Positions 50,301 to 62,759 of a stretch of DNA of 64,000 nt are shown here, piece after piece; position 1 is the first letter of the stretch; every line of letters starts with the position of its first letter. The notes beneath the pieces were generated by a model, which saw only the letters and a list, made by a program, of their open reading frames with translations, did no database searches and was not told where the DNA came from. A program made the translations under genes and the position numbers. The stretch is from Euonymus europaeus. Lineage: Eukaryota > Streptophyta > Magnoliopsida > Celastrales > Celastraceae. The DNA lies in contig OY756958.1 of the NCBI GenBank assembly GCA_963580455.1, positions 27,788,501 through 27,852,500 of the forward strand, read 5' to 3'.

Positions 50301-50989
50301 AAATACAATTGACCCATTCACTGCGTAGATAAGAAGCTTCTCCTCCTGTAAACTGCGAAGCGCTCACAGTTACATTTTTGGGCCAAAATATGTGATGCGG
50401 GAGCTCTGTCCTACGTCAATGTGCCCAAATCAAACTTCAAATAATCATAAAAAACTATACAAGATAACCAGAAATGAAAAGAAAAATCACAGTTTCCAGG
50501 AATCGTTTGCTCTAATACAAATACTAAATTAATAAACACTAAATTAACATAACAGAATTCCAAGTTCTTTCTAATTTCAGCCAAGCTTAAGCCATAAATA
50601 AACTTCCCGATTACCTCTAAATCAATATCCATGGTCTCGGCCACATGACGCATGATAGAGTGGACAAGCTTGCTCTTATTGTACCTCTCTTCACAGGTCT
50701 GGATATCCTCGTCACTGACTCTTCTCTTGCTCAAGTCGATGTAGCCCTTCTCCTTGTCGACACGGAGCACCATGACGGGCTCGATGCGGCCAACCTTAAT
50801 TAAACTGCTTACGCTCCGAATGCGGCGACGCGAGAGCTCGGAGAAGAGGATCATACCCTCGATGTTGTTGTACTCGAGGAGTGAGACGTAGGCACCCATA
50901 TCGGCGATGTGCTTCACCTGGATCATCACCGCCATGTCCACCTCCGGGTACTTCGTCTCGTACATACGGCACTCGAGATTAGGCGCCAT
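47366..50989 (-). CDS. EIF2A: Eukaryotic translation initiation factor 2 subunit alpha
   Basis: Seven exons (50989-50615, 49517-49461, 49391-49305, 49232-49086, 48949-48845, 47753-47655, 47521-47366) encode 341 residues, the normal length. Every intron falls between codons. An S1 domain opens the protein (about 17-90), with [20 protein letters not shown] and [20 protein letters not shown]. Ser53, in ELSRRRIRS, is the equivalent of the GCN2 phosphorylation site (Ser51 in animals and yeast). It should allow translation arrest on amino-acid starvation. The central helical and alpha/beta C-terminal domains follow ([11 protein letters not shown] region), ending in an acidic tail, [18 protein letters not shown]. 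In the cytosol eIF2 carries initiator Met-tRNA and GTP to the 40S subunit. From memory, the Arabidopsis copies are At2g40290 and At5g05470. Confidence 0.95.
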
Positions 50990-52689
50990 GATTTGTTAGC
51001 TAGTAGCGGATATGGAAGGGAAAACAAGATTCCCAAGCAAAATTAGGGTTCTTGAGGAGAAGCTCAGCGAGAAAACGTTTGCAGATTTATTAGGGTTTTA
51101 CCCGTGCATAATAAATGCTACTCCTCCGTCACTGTGTTTTTACTTATTTATGCAGAAAAGTTAAACGATAGGCCGTCCAATAAGAAAACGTATTAATTTA
51201 AATAATACTTACATGATGAAATAAAATTTATTTAAGCTGGATCAAATAATCAGTCGCTGTGCAAGGTCCGATTAATCTAGCAATCGAATTGAATGTCTCG
51301 ATTTTTCAATTATCGAAACGAATCAGGGCCAAATATTCGGTTAATCGCTAGTTACGATTAATTATTTTAAGTCTGGATTCAATTCGATTATAATTTTGAA
51401 ATATTTTAGGTCTGGATTCAATTCGATTATAGTTTTAAAAATAATTTTAAAACCATCATGGTTAATATTTCATTTTATGTCATACACAATATTTTTAATT
51501 TCATTCGTGCTGTGTTTAATGTGTGAAAATGAAATATGATTCTTATTTTGTTTATTTTTTGTTCTTTTATGATGTCAAGATCACATACCACCTAAGATCA
51601 ACTGTTCATCTTATATTCTCATTCATAAAAATTAATATGAATATATATATTTATTGAAATATATTTAAATAAAAGCAGTACGGCTCGGTTGACTGTGGAC
51701 TATAGGTTCAAGAAAACAAAATCGTAGACTGGATCATATAATCACAGTTTGGTTTGATTATTCGAACAATTGATCAATATTCAGTCAATTAACTGATCCA
51801 ATCCCATTTTTTATCAGAACTGCACAGCTCTAATGACTCATAGCCTAGTGAAGCATTTACAGGATGACATTAAGCTGGTATGGGGTGACTATCATCTATT
51901 CTCTGGTTAATTTTGAAAAGGTGGAATCTCTAATACCTCACCCTCATTCTCTATAAACCTTCATTTTTTTATGTATAAAAATTGGGTCTTTTATTAATAT
52001 AAAATATTTAGAATATAAAAATTTTATTATTAAAATTACAAGACTCATATATTCCCTATTCATTTTATACTAAACATGCTGATGCTCAACCACACTTATC
52101 TCACACTCTTCTAATTAGATTATTCAACTCACCTCACCTCACCCATAACATATTTTATCACCGCAACTCCTCTCATCTTCCACGAATTTACATCACCTCG
52201 TCGCAGAACACACTAATCCAAGCATTTAGTGTATCAGTTACGAGTCTTCATATTTTAGAAAAGGGTCCCAAGTTTGATCGAATTCAAACAACTTACTCAA
52301 AGTTCAAAGTTCAAAGCTCAAAGCAAGTAAGAACCCCATCTGATCGATGGTTCTCCTCATTGTCCTCAAGAAGGGAGCCAAATCATTACAAGGGCAAGCT
52401 GGTCCGCCACTGTGTAATCCTATGGCCGTCGAATACAAAATAATTAAAAGGGGTTGAAATCTGGAACTGATGCCTCTCATACAAAAACTTCTCGATTAGT
52501 TTATGGAATCCAAACAGCCAAGAGTCATTTTGTGTCAAAAAGCAATGTCTCATGTTAGTAGAAATGCAATCAACCCAAACCAAAACGAACTCTGATAGGC
52601 GGAACAGATGCTGGATGAAAACCACACAAGAGTATAGTGGAAACAAGAATAAGTATGTGAGAATCATTCTTCTTCCATTCTTGAACAAG
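50990..52689. other. eIF2-alpha promoter and MINPP 3' flank
   Basis: The eIF2-alpha 5' leader occupies about 50990-51120. The rest is AT-rich, with a 39-40-bp tandem duplication (51365-51443) and several 'attcgatta/taatcgaat' inversions around 51260-51450. From about 52280 rightward it may be MINPP 3' UTR. No gene was recognised. Confidence 0.45.
51365..51443. repeat. Tandem duplication of a ~39-bp unit
   Basis: Two adjacent copies, beginning ttttaagtctggattcaatt and ttttaggtctggattcaatt, differ at a few positions. Confidence 0.85.
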
Positions 52690-55600
52690 CTACAACTCAA
52701 GATTTTGGGACTGTGTGTCATCATTCCTCAGCGAGAAGAGCCAACGGAACAGCAATATTAACTTACTGGTTAGAGATTTCTGCTGTGGCTGCTCCACCTT
52801 TACAGTGCAGACTGCGTTATAGTCATGCTCTAGATGAGGGGAAACTATTCTTTCCTGTAAGGAGAACATCTCATTATCATTATCAAAGCCTTAATTCCCA
52901 AAAAGAAAATAAATAATTAAGGGCAACAGATTGAGCCCCGGATAATACCTTAAAAACTTCAAATGGACAGAAGTCAGCATTATCACAACCCTACTCATCA
53001 TGCAAACAGAAAGAATATAAATACAAGTCATGCAGGAAAAAATAAGTAATAATAAACCAATGGAAAATCAGGCTAAGTACGAAGTCCCAGAAAGAGCTTA
53101 CTGGCATTGGAATGGGATGTTCATTGTGTAGTACTTGTACAAAGTACTTGCTTGACGTGTTGTTAGGACAACTGTGAAGAACCAGCATGTTATTCCCAGC
53201 AAAAGGTGCTACAATGCTGCCCCGCCATTTTCTTTTTTGGGGAGGCTTTGGAGGGAGCTGCAAAGGTTCTTCCCTCTGTATTTGTTGGAACTCTGCAACA
53301 TAAAATCGTCATCAAAGAATACCCAAAAAAAAACATATAGAAGAAGTACTACTGAGACTGGGAAAAAACACTATCATTTAACAAAAAGCAGGAAAATCAA
53401 GGATGTCTACAGCACTCACCAGATCCTTCAAGGAAAAGTCCAAGCAGACATGTAAATGGAACCACAGTTTCTGCATGTGCAAAGCGGAGTCTTGCCTTCT
53501 CATAACTTCCAGGAGCATGATTTTCTACAGTAAAATATTTTGTAAATAAAATATTATAATCGAAATAAACTTTTCCAGGTTCAACTAATCACCTATCTAA
53601 CAGAAATATAACTCCATCAGTGATTGAGAATAAACTAAATTTCGCAAGAAACCTGTAAACCCCCCATTCCTTTATCATTGTGGCCAGAAGAAGAGAATAG
53701 GGTGTTTGGAAATTAGCAGACCAAACTAGTCATATATCAGAATGTATCATGAATAACATTATCAACAGTGTGATGTAACTTCTAGAAAACTTCGGAGCAC
53801 AAAAAATTGATATTCTAATGCAACCAGAATGGTCAGATAAAAGTGGAAACAGAATCCTGAATTTCAATCCCAGGCTTAGACTAAGTGGAAATAAATTACT
53901 AAAACTACACTGGAAGAAAAAGAAAAGTCAATGATAGGAGGCAATACTGGAAAAATGTATTTATTACGTTCCTTTTTGCATTCTACGTTCATCATTTTCC
54001 AAAAAACGATCTGGGAATGGTTTGATCTAGAGCAACAGATATGTCCAGCAACTTAAAGGGAATAAGTATCTAATTTAGCATTATATTACCTTCTTTAGCC
54101 TCGATGGCTTGCTGCATGGATTGGAAAACATCTCTCAACAATGGTACTCCCATTCTATAGTTCAATGAATTACCATAGCCCTTTAATATAAATACCTCCA
54201 AGTCGTCCGTCCACTCCAGCATAGCAACCTATACATGCCCATACAAGTACAATTTTGAGAGAACAAAAAATTGATCTAATGCTACTGCTGACATAATCTT
54301 TAGAGATACACCTAATCAAACAACAAGCGTATGAATTATGCTTCACTTACCATCTATAGCTTGCCAGCTATCAGCATCACCATTCATCCTTATTTAAAAC
54401 AAAATTATAAGGAAGCGAGGATACTGAAAACATTCTATTCATCGATCAACATGCATCACAATCAGCAACATAAAAGATAAAAAAACACAATCTTCTCATG
54501 TGATAAAAATCAGAACTCCAAAAGTCCAAAGCACACACAAGATGTTAATTTTCTGTCAGGGAGAAACAGTCCAAAAAGAAACAGGAATAATAATTAATTA
54601 AGCATATTTTTCTTGTGAAATCAAATATAAAACTGGTTACCTCAGAAGGGCTGAAGAGACCGCAAGCTTGATCAGTTATGTCTAGCAACGAAGCTTCCTG
54701 TCAAAATAAAAGTCCAGTAGGATGTTGCAAAAGATGAATATCTCAGTCAAATAAGCAACAAAGAACAGATGTAGAACTCATAAAAGGATAGAATTTATTT
54801 TCCGATAGAGGACGAAAGAAACACAAAAAGTACTAACCTGCTTACACAGAAACCAGATAGAAGAAGTATCCTCCTTTGTGAAATTTAGATTGTATCGCCT
54901 TGCCAAAGCAGTGGTAATTTCATCCAGTACAGGCTCCTTAAGTCTATCAACAGCAGGTTCGTGCCTTTTCCGATAAACCTGCATCCATGCATCAAAGAAA
55001 TTCACTCAATAATGTGGAGCACTTGAACAATACGAAGGCTTGACCAGATTGGTCAAGTGATAGCTTCCGCATTCCCCAATTTATAGCTTGCTAAAATTAT
55101 AAGTAGCCAAAACCAGAATGCGGCAATAGCAATTTACATCTCAAACAGCAAAAAGAAAACGTCCAGAGTGGACATACCTTGTAGTTCTCACAACAATCGA
55201 AAAACCTTAGCATTATGTCACTAGCACGGCTTTCACTGGTAACTGCAAAAGCTCGATGACGCTCTTGGCCAAGAGTGCCTTTCTCACTAAGCAAAGCCAT
55301 TCCAAATGCAACTGCGCTAGCCGAGGCACGAGGAACCTATATCCTCATCAAAGAAGATAAAATATTTTTAGTTGCCATGAATAACTAACACAAAACTTCA
55401 TGATGCCACAAATGAAAAGCAACATTTCATCACAATGATTCCTTGTTGTTCCTTCCCAAGAAGAACACGAACTAACCTGGGTTGCTTTTATTGCATATAC
55501 ATCAGGGTGGTATTCCTCATTAAATAACTCTGGAAACCTTTCTCTAGTCCTGATTCCAAGATCATACAACTCTTCTTCTCCTTTACTAATCAATTCTCCA

Positions 55601-57353
55601 CCTTTCACTTTTCCTTTCCAAGGAGATTTCCATCCCCGTAACCAGGCTGGAACTTTCTGCAGAGACAGTTTGTGTTCTTCAGCGTCTCTTATAAGCACTT
55701 CCAAGCGGGTAGCCAAATTGTCCAACTCTCTGATTCGCTTTTTGGTAGGAGAACGAGTTCCATGTCTTGCCTGAAAATATAAAACTAGTTTTGGAATTCC
55801 TCCTTCTTAAGTAACGAATCAAAAAATTAAAACAGCATATATACGAAGACTCTCATGTCCCAGCATAACTCAACATAAAACGTACAAGCAATCGGCGTAC
55901 AAGGTGAATTTAGCAGAAGACCACTTGGAAAACTTAGCAAAAGCGCTTCTGAATTTTTCTTTCAGAAAGAAAACAGCAATGCATAGTTTTATAATTTGTC
56001 TGAAAATGCCTATTTCAAATGGATGTACACCTCAAAACTTTATTATGCATTACAATTTAGAATATAACCGTTCACAAATCAATGGTTAGCATGCATGCCT
56101 AGCTACATAAAGGTTTGTGGGAAGATCTGCACAAGGAAGAGGAATATTTGAATATAAATTAAACCGACTCAATAAAGTCAAGTGTAATTTCTTTTTCCAA
56201 GTAGAATAATTGCCACACAGAGCTTCCCACACTTTGACTAACAAGATTTGAGCTACGTACTTTATGAGAAATACAAAAACCAAATAAGTGCTAAATTTCC
56301 TGACTATCACAAGAACCATGTTTGAATTTTAATTTCAAAGATCTTATTAATACTCATCGCCAATGAGCTCAACCATAGTTCAGTTGATACTTGATAGCTT
56401 ACCTAAAAACATGCAATGAAAACACAACCATCTGGCATCTTGTCTAGAATAACAAGTATGTTCCACGTACATAAGGGGGAAATTAAGCTAAATTATCCTA
56501 AAATGGCATACTTAAATAAACAATTATTAGCTAGCTATTCCAGTGCTACAAAAAAAGAGTCAATGAATGTTAAATCATATGCATTGTCTCACGTCATAGC
56601 TCACTCAACCAAGCAGTCTAACCTAAGAAATAGTGGGAAAAAAAACGTTGTTCCTTAATGGCTAGGATTGCACTTTGATTTCACACCCTCTGAAGTGCCA
56701 CCATAAAAAGGGGCAAGATATATATGAAGCAACATAGCTTAATATATGCAATGGCAAAAGATTTTAAACACTTTCCTCTCATCAGTTATTGAATTTTATT
56801 TTTCCACAAAATTACTATAGCTTAGAGACTGGAGAACTACGAAAACGATAGATGAAACATAAGGCTTTGCGAAAGAATAAATACCACAAGATTTAAGTGG
56901 ATAGGAGTACATTGATCGGAAATATCAGAAGGAACAAACGAATTGTCAGCTATATCTTTCACAGCACCATATCTGTACGAAAAATAAAATAATCAGTATC
57001 AAATTAGCATGTAACTTTCTTTTCAAAAAAAAAAAACTAGCAATCTGTGATCGTTAATTGCTCTGTCAAGCTCAAGATAAAGAACTACGTTCTTCCAATT
57101 TCTGTGAAAACCAAAGCAATAACGACAATTTCACTGATCACAACTTCTCCCGGCAGCGTAATATTACTGCACATTTAGAAATTTGTAACAGCCAAACCGA
57201 CAATAAATCTACAGCGAGCGAAAATAGATTAAAGAGAGACCTGGTGACGGTGGAGAGGTGTTTTCGAATATCAAAGCTTCGATCGTCCAATGAATACGTG
57301 AAAACAGTTAAAAATGAAAATATCATAAACAAAGCAGCCATGGCCATCTTCAT
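52690..57353 (-). CDS. MINPP1: Multiple inositol polyphosphate phosphatase (histidine acid phosphatase family)
   Basis: Eleven exons (57353-57241, 56972-56885, 55770-55477, 55336-55178, 54978-54838, 54697-54641, 54228-54090, 53524-53420, 53292-53102, 52990-52949, 52854-52690) encode 497 residues. A hydrophobic signal peptide (about 1-20) opens the protein. The catalytic RHGTRSP is at 69-75 and the proton-donor HAE at 347-349 (RLRFAHAETVVPFTCLLG). HAE instead of HD is typical of MINPP. Other family blocks are PRASASAVAFGMALL and CCENYK. The enzyme removes phosphates from inositol hexakisphosphate and lower inositol phosphates, probably in the secretory or apoplastic route given the signal peptide. 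A GTAAGT at 52766-52761 inside the last exon could act as an alternative donor, but reading through gives LLFRWLFSLRNDD and a stop, as expected of the family. Confidence 0.9.
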
Positions 57354-57674
57354 TTTCCCTCACTGTGACTCTGCCAACAAACGATTCTCTGTCTGTCTGT
57401 CTATTTGCAACCTTGAGAAACAAACCTCGAAGTTTGCTCTTGAATCTGGAAAGATAAGCTCGATACTCTCCTTCGCAGCGCCGCTAATTGATTCGTATTC
57501 CGTCTGTGTTTTTGAGTTAAGTTTTCGAGTTTATCAGTTGCGTATTTTAAGACGGTGATGAATCCAACCTATCACAGACTGCCACCTATTTTATATATAT
57601 TTTCTTTGGAACCTATTCTTTTTTTTTTTTCAATTTTAACCGACAACGGAAATCAATTGATGTACTCACTCTTA

Positions 57675-58265
57675 CACTATGTTTGGGAGAGGAGGGAAAA
57701 TGAGGGGAGGAAGAATTTAGAGATAAAAGTGATGGAAAATGAAAAGAGATGCTGTTTAGAAGAGGGAGAAAAAATTTTGAAGTAAAATTTGTGTGTAAAA
57801 TAGTGATGGGTTTCATATGTTTTTTTCTCTTCAAAATTGGGAAGAAAACCAGGTGAAAGTGGCAGAAATGGTGGGTCCTGCGTGATAATTACATTTCTGT
57901 ATTACATGTTTTTATGGCAGGCGGGTCCCATTGCATAATAGGCGGGTCCCACCGCATATTATATTATATATATATATATATTATACAAAAATATAATATA
58001 ATTTATATATAAAGTATAAATATATATAATAATATATATATATATAATATATGTATATATATCAAAATTTACATTAAGGGTAACATGGTAAATTTATATC
58101 AATCTTACAAATCATAAAAATATACTTTTTCATTTTTCATTCTCCTAATTTTTGACTATCCAAACAAGATAAAATAAAATTAACTTTTCATCCCCTCCCC
58201 TCCCCTCCATTTTTCATTCCTCTCAAAAATTTCTTCCCCTCCCCTCCTCATTCCCAAACAATACG
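57675..58265. mobile_element. MITE-like element with imperfect long inverted repeats
   Basis: The left end reads actatgtttgggagaggagg and the reverse complement of the right end reads gtattgtttgggaatgagga. Both continue into G/A-rich tracts and 'atggaaaatgaaaa'-like sequence, giving arms of roughly 100 bases. The core is an AT microsatellite-like stretch (57957-58070). There is no transposase and no clear target duplication. This TTTGGGAATGAGG-type end is common in plant miniature elements. Confidence 0.55.
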
Positions 58266-59039
58266 TTAAAGCGTAAGGGTTCACTCTAATGCAATGATAC
58301 ACTTGAAAATAAATACTGAAAATTTTTAAATATGGAGAGTGAGATATGAAAAATAATAGGCAAAAGGTGAAAAAATTGTATTGGAGTTTTGTTGATGTGA
58401 ATTAATAAGTGAAATTTAATTATGTTTAATAGAAATGAGATTCAATTGAAACTTTTAAAGTGCTGAAAAGTGGGAGAACATTGCAATTGCTCACCCCTAA
58501 TTTAGCATGTCTTCAAAAAATTATTTCCATCGTTTATTTATAATCTATCATATATATTACCAAAGATAATCAGACATTACTCACTATGTGGACGTTGTTA
58601 CCAAATAGGCGCGACGGCACTTGGGCTGTGGGTGATCCTTTTCTTTCTTTTGTTCTTTTTAGACTAAATCAGTAAATCGGTAAATCCCGTTCTCATGGGC
58701 CTGATGAGCAAACAATTTCATTACTATCACATGGGACCGAAAAATGGCCGATATGTCGGTCTGATCACTTTTCATCCCGTCAACATGCCTAAATCAGATG
58801 ACGAGCAAATTATGCAAGAGACACATGAATACATTATAGGTATTTAAGTTTTGGTCAGACAATCGGGTCAAAAGCTTCCACATTTTGTCTCTAAACCCAA
58901 GTCAAAGCCCATTTATCCACTTTTGTAAATTAAATGGATTAAGGGGGCATTTTGGGATTTCTTTGGAAGAGAGATGCCTCTGCTTCTTGGGTTTGGATCG
59001 AGAAATCGAAACCGTCTAGCATGCCCTTACTCTAGGAAT

Positions 59040-59205
59040 GATTGTCAAATATAAGTCGCATGATGTGCAACGATAAGGACCACCTGCCCCTTCAAAAGTG
59101 GTTAAATGTTTCTACGAGAGTTTCAACTCACAACCTGCAATTCACCGATTAAGACTTAGGACAAAATGAATACCGCTCAACCGTATGTCCTGGGGCGATA
59201 GGCCT
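59040..59205 (-). mobile_element. Possible SINE remnant upstream of the lectin receptor kinase
   Basis: The minus strand carries GGTTGAGCGGTATTC and, about 55 bases later, GGTTGTGAGTTGAAACTC. These resemble tRNA A and B boxes at SINE-like spacing. No clear A-rich tail or target duplication was seen. Confidence 0.35.
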
Positions 59206-59713
59206 CTGCTTCTTCTTTGGCTGGGATGAGACTTGAGAGATAGGGGAGGTGTACAAGAATGTCTTTCATGTAGGTCAGAATATCATTACTACTTCAATAA
59301 TAAAACTATACTATAATGTATTAAGCATTGTATCATTTTCCTTTTACTTTATATAAAAAAAGAGTCCACCAAATGAAATTTGTGATGAGAATCCTTTTTC
59401 TAACCATGTTCACACGTGCTTATAAAAAAAAACCAACATGTTCACGCGTAGCTTTGGTCTGCATTGTGGCCTTTTTTCCTGCAAAGCAAACTGGTTTATA
59501 CGAGTGAGTCAATAGATATCAAGCTGTCATCTTCTTTTGATTATAAACATGTTGTAATATTATACAGATCGCTTTAATGATTGGATCAAATTAGTAAATT
59601 ACTTTTTCAATTGTTTTTCACAATGGTTCCACTTCCACAAAGACGGCCATGGCAGAAGAGACTAATAATCAAATCATAGAACACATTAGATTTACAATAA
59701 TCACAGAACACTA

Positions 59714-61828
59714 ATGGCTTCTCCGTCACCAATCTTTGCCAAAACCCTGCTAGTTTTGGTCTGGAGCTTCTCTTCAGTGACCTCGCTGCAGACAGAAGAG
59801 TACGAATGGGGTCCATTCAACAGCTCTTACTACGAATTATTTACAGTTGTAACTCCCGCTACAATCAGCAACGGAGCTCTTCAAATCACTCCTGATTCAG
59901 CCGGCAATTTCAGCCTCACCAACAAATCTGGCCGCGTCTTCTTCAATCAACAGTTCAAGCTCTGGGACGAAGACCAAAATGTTGCTTCCTTCAACACTTC
60001 CTTTGACATTAACATTTATTGGATGAATCAATCGTCTCCTCCCGGAGAGGGCTTCGCCTTCCTAATTGCGCCTGACCTCAATCTTCCCCAAGCCAGCGAC
60101 GGCCAGTACCTCGGATTGACCAATTCCTCCACCGATGGTGACCCCAACAACCACTTTGTCGCCGTTGAATTCGACACCTTCAAGCAGGAGTTTGACCCCG
60201 ATGACAATCACGTTGGTCTTGACATTAACAGCATCAAATCTAACAAGACTGTATCATTGTCAAACTTGGACGTCCAAATCGCCCCTAAGGAAGCCGAGAA
60301 CTACACCGTTTGGGTCGACTACGACGGTCAAAAGAAGGTCCTGGATGTGTATTTGGTTAAACAAGGAGAGACCAGGCCTGCCGTCCCCCTTTTGAGCTCA
60401 GATCTCGACCTCAAAGACATTGTCAAACAAGAGTCCTACTTTGGGTTCGCAGCCTCCACGGGGACCAATATCCAGCTCAACTGCGTACTCGGATGGAATC
60501 TGACTGTAGAGGTGCTTCCCGGAAGTGGTGGTGGAACTACCGGTGACCACAATGGGCTTAAGATCGGATTGGGAATTGGGATTCCGTCTCTATTACTCAG
60601 TGTTATGGGAGTTGCAGGATTCGCCTACTGCGTGTACAAGAAACGGAAAGCAGCATCAGACCCAAATATCCTGGGAGCTCTCAAGAGCCTCCCTGGAACT
60701 CCAAGGGAGTTCAGCTTCAAGGACCTCAAGAAGGCAACCAACAACTTCGACGACAAGAATAAGCTCGGTCAGGGCGGTTTTGGTGTCGTCTACAAAGGTG
60801 TCCTTCCCCAAGAGAATATAGAGGTTGCTGTCAAGAAGTTCTCCAGAGAAGGTCTCAAAAGCAAAGACGATTTCCTTGCTGAACTCACCATCATCAACCG
60901 TCTCCGCCACAAACATCTAGTTCCCTTACAAGGTAATGATCCTTTTTTTTATTTTCTAAAATAATCATTATTAATTGGTTTCATATATGCATCTAAATGG
61001 GATTACTTTAATTATCATGATTAATTAGGATGGTGTTATAAGAAGGATATGCTTCTTCTGGTTTATGATTACATGCCAAATGGGAGCTTGGACAATCACT
61101 TATTCAATGGCAATAAGTTGTTAGGTTGGAAGTTAAGGTACAAGATCATTTCAGGGATAGCATATGCACTACACTACCTCCACAACGAATATGACCAGAA
61201 AGTTGTGCACCGAGACCTCAAAGCTAGTAATATTATGCTAGACTCCAAATTCAATGCTCGTCTTGGTGACTTTGGGCTGGCCAGAGCTTTGGAGATTGAG
61301 AAAAGCTCTTATGTCGAGCTCGAGGGAATGCCAGGAACCATCGGCTACATTGCACCCGAATGCTTTCACACAGGCAAGGCCACATGTGAGTCTGATGTCT
61401 ATGGGTTTGGAGCTGTACTACTTGAGGTAGTGTGTGGTCAGCGGCCGTGGACCAAGATCGCAGGCTTCCAGTTCTTGGTGGACTGGGTCTGGTGGCTGCA
61501 CAGGGAACGCCGTCTTCTTGATGCAGTGGACGAAAGGCTTAGGCTTGTCAATGATTGCTCAGCGGAGGAAGCTGAGAGGCTGTTGTTGTTGGGGCTGGCT
61601 TGCTCCCATCCTATTGCAAGTGAAAGGCCTAAAACGCATACCATTGTTCAAATAATATCAGGATCAGTGGCCGTGCCGCGAGTCTCACCGTTCAAGCCAT
61701 CTTTCGTGTGGCCCTCGAACAACAATGGCACAGAAGAAGATATTTCTGCAGTTACAACTTCAACATCTGATTGGACACCACAATGTGTAAGCACAGGAAG
61801 TCATAGCGGAATTTTATGGGATGATTGA
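59714..61828 (+). CDS. L-type lectin-domain containing receptor kinase (LecRK-S.5-like)
   Basis: Two exons (59714-60932, 61029-61828) encode 672 residues. They give a signal peptide (about 1-24), a legume-lectin domain (about 28-262) with the metal-site segments VAVEFDTF and DPDDNHVGLDIN, one transmembrane helix (about 285-307) and a kinase domain (about 345-610). The kinase looks active: glycine loop GQGGFG at 352-357, VAVK lysine 374, HRDLK at 467-471, DFG at 487-489 and GTIGYIAPE. Many N-x-S/T sites decorate the ectodomain. LecRKs sit in the plasma membrane and act in wall-membrane sensing and immunity. Most LecRK genes are intronless; here a 96-nt intron splits the kinase domain just before GWCYKK. 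It is the only plus-strand gene of the window. The S.5-like subclass is from resemblance only. Confidence 0.92.
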
Positions 61829-61863
61829 ACAAGTTGATTAAGCGCGTTGTGCGAACTTTCTTT

Positions 61864-61869
61864 AATAAA
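61864..61869 (+). terminator. Candidate polyadenylation signal of the lectin receptor kinase
   Basis: A canonical AATAAA occurs 36 bases after the LecRK stop codon, followed by a T-rich stretch. Plant signals are loose, so this is a plausible but unproven site. Confidence 0.4.
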
Positions 61870-62759
61870 AAGTTCGTACTTTTTTGTATCTCTTTTTCCC
61901 ATTAATTTTTTTTTCTTTCTCCCTTAATGCACAAGACTAGCTATCCTGAACTGAACGCAGTGGGAGGCAACCCAGATGCAACACTACGGGGAGAATTGTC
62001 CTCGGAAATTGTTTACCAAGTGCCATGCCAATGTAACATCTTCTAGCGATATATGTCGGGAACATTGTGTCCCAGGTCAATCGTGGTCACGAAATTGTGG
62101 CTTGTAGCCTATGCAGATGTCAATTTGAAGCAAGTCTATTTCCCAGAAAGAGAACCAAATCAACCTACTTCACATTGCAAGTTTGACCAGAACATGCTGA
62201 GTTGCTGACCCAGTATGCTTGAGGGATCTGAATCAACCCCCTTCTTGTGGTGGGGACGACCATTAGGGACCACTTCATTGCCTGAGAATTTAGACTTTCT
62301 TTATGAATCACAATAAAATGGATTACCAAAATTGAAACAAGTGGCATACTTTAAGCTAATTGCTCTCATCAGGATGTGAGAAAACAAACAAAAGAGCCTA
62401 GAATCTTCAGTGCAGAAATATCACATCTCATGGTCCCCTAAACAATGTGTGGGATTGGGGAAGCATACCCAAGTTAGATGATTTAGGCTTGTGTTAGGGG
62501 ACCATAAGTACGCGCTTGGTGCACAATTTTCTATAAAAACAGAACTATAAATCCAAGATGAGGCCAAGAAAACTTCCGAGATCGCATAAAAGGATAATTC
62601 TAAAAAGGTTATAAAAAACAGCATCCATAAATTTAAACTTGGTTTTTATTCATAAGAAGCAGTCTATCTTAAACTCCACTAAAGCATAATTGCTACGCCG
62701 TCTAAACCATGAACTATGACCCTGAAACAACAAATGCAATGCCCTCCACCACCTCGTTA
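61870..62759. other. Convergent intergenic region between LecRK and ferritin
   Basis: About 0.9 kb between the 3' ends of the two convergent genes. Open frames here are short and match nothing I recognise. The segment at 62640-62759 is probably ferritin 3' UTR. Confidence 0.5.

Larger units (their letters stand above)
57354..59713. other. Intergenic region between MINPP and the lectin receptor kinase, with transposon remnants
   Basis: The two genes are divergent, so this 2.36 kb holds both promoters. It contains a MITE-like element (57675-58265), an AT-rich core and a SINE-like stretch near 59040-59205 (minus strand). That stretch has an A-box-like GGTTGAGCGGTATTC and a B-box-like GAGTTGAAACTC. 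No additional gene was recognised. Confidence 0.5.

Noticed and set aside
52761..52767. GTAAGT donor inside the last MINPP exon
   Set aside because: No downstream exon with family resemblance was found, and reading through gives a sensible conserved-looking C-terminus.
57058..57558. 166-codon plus-strand open frame over MINPP exon 1
   Set aside because: It is antisense to the MINPP signal-peptide exon, has no family resemblance and no plausible initiation context.
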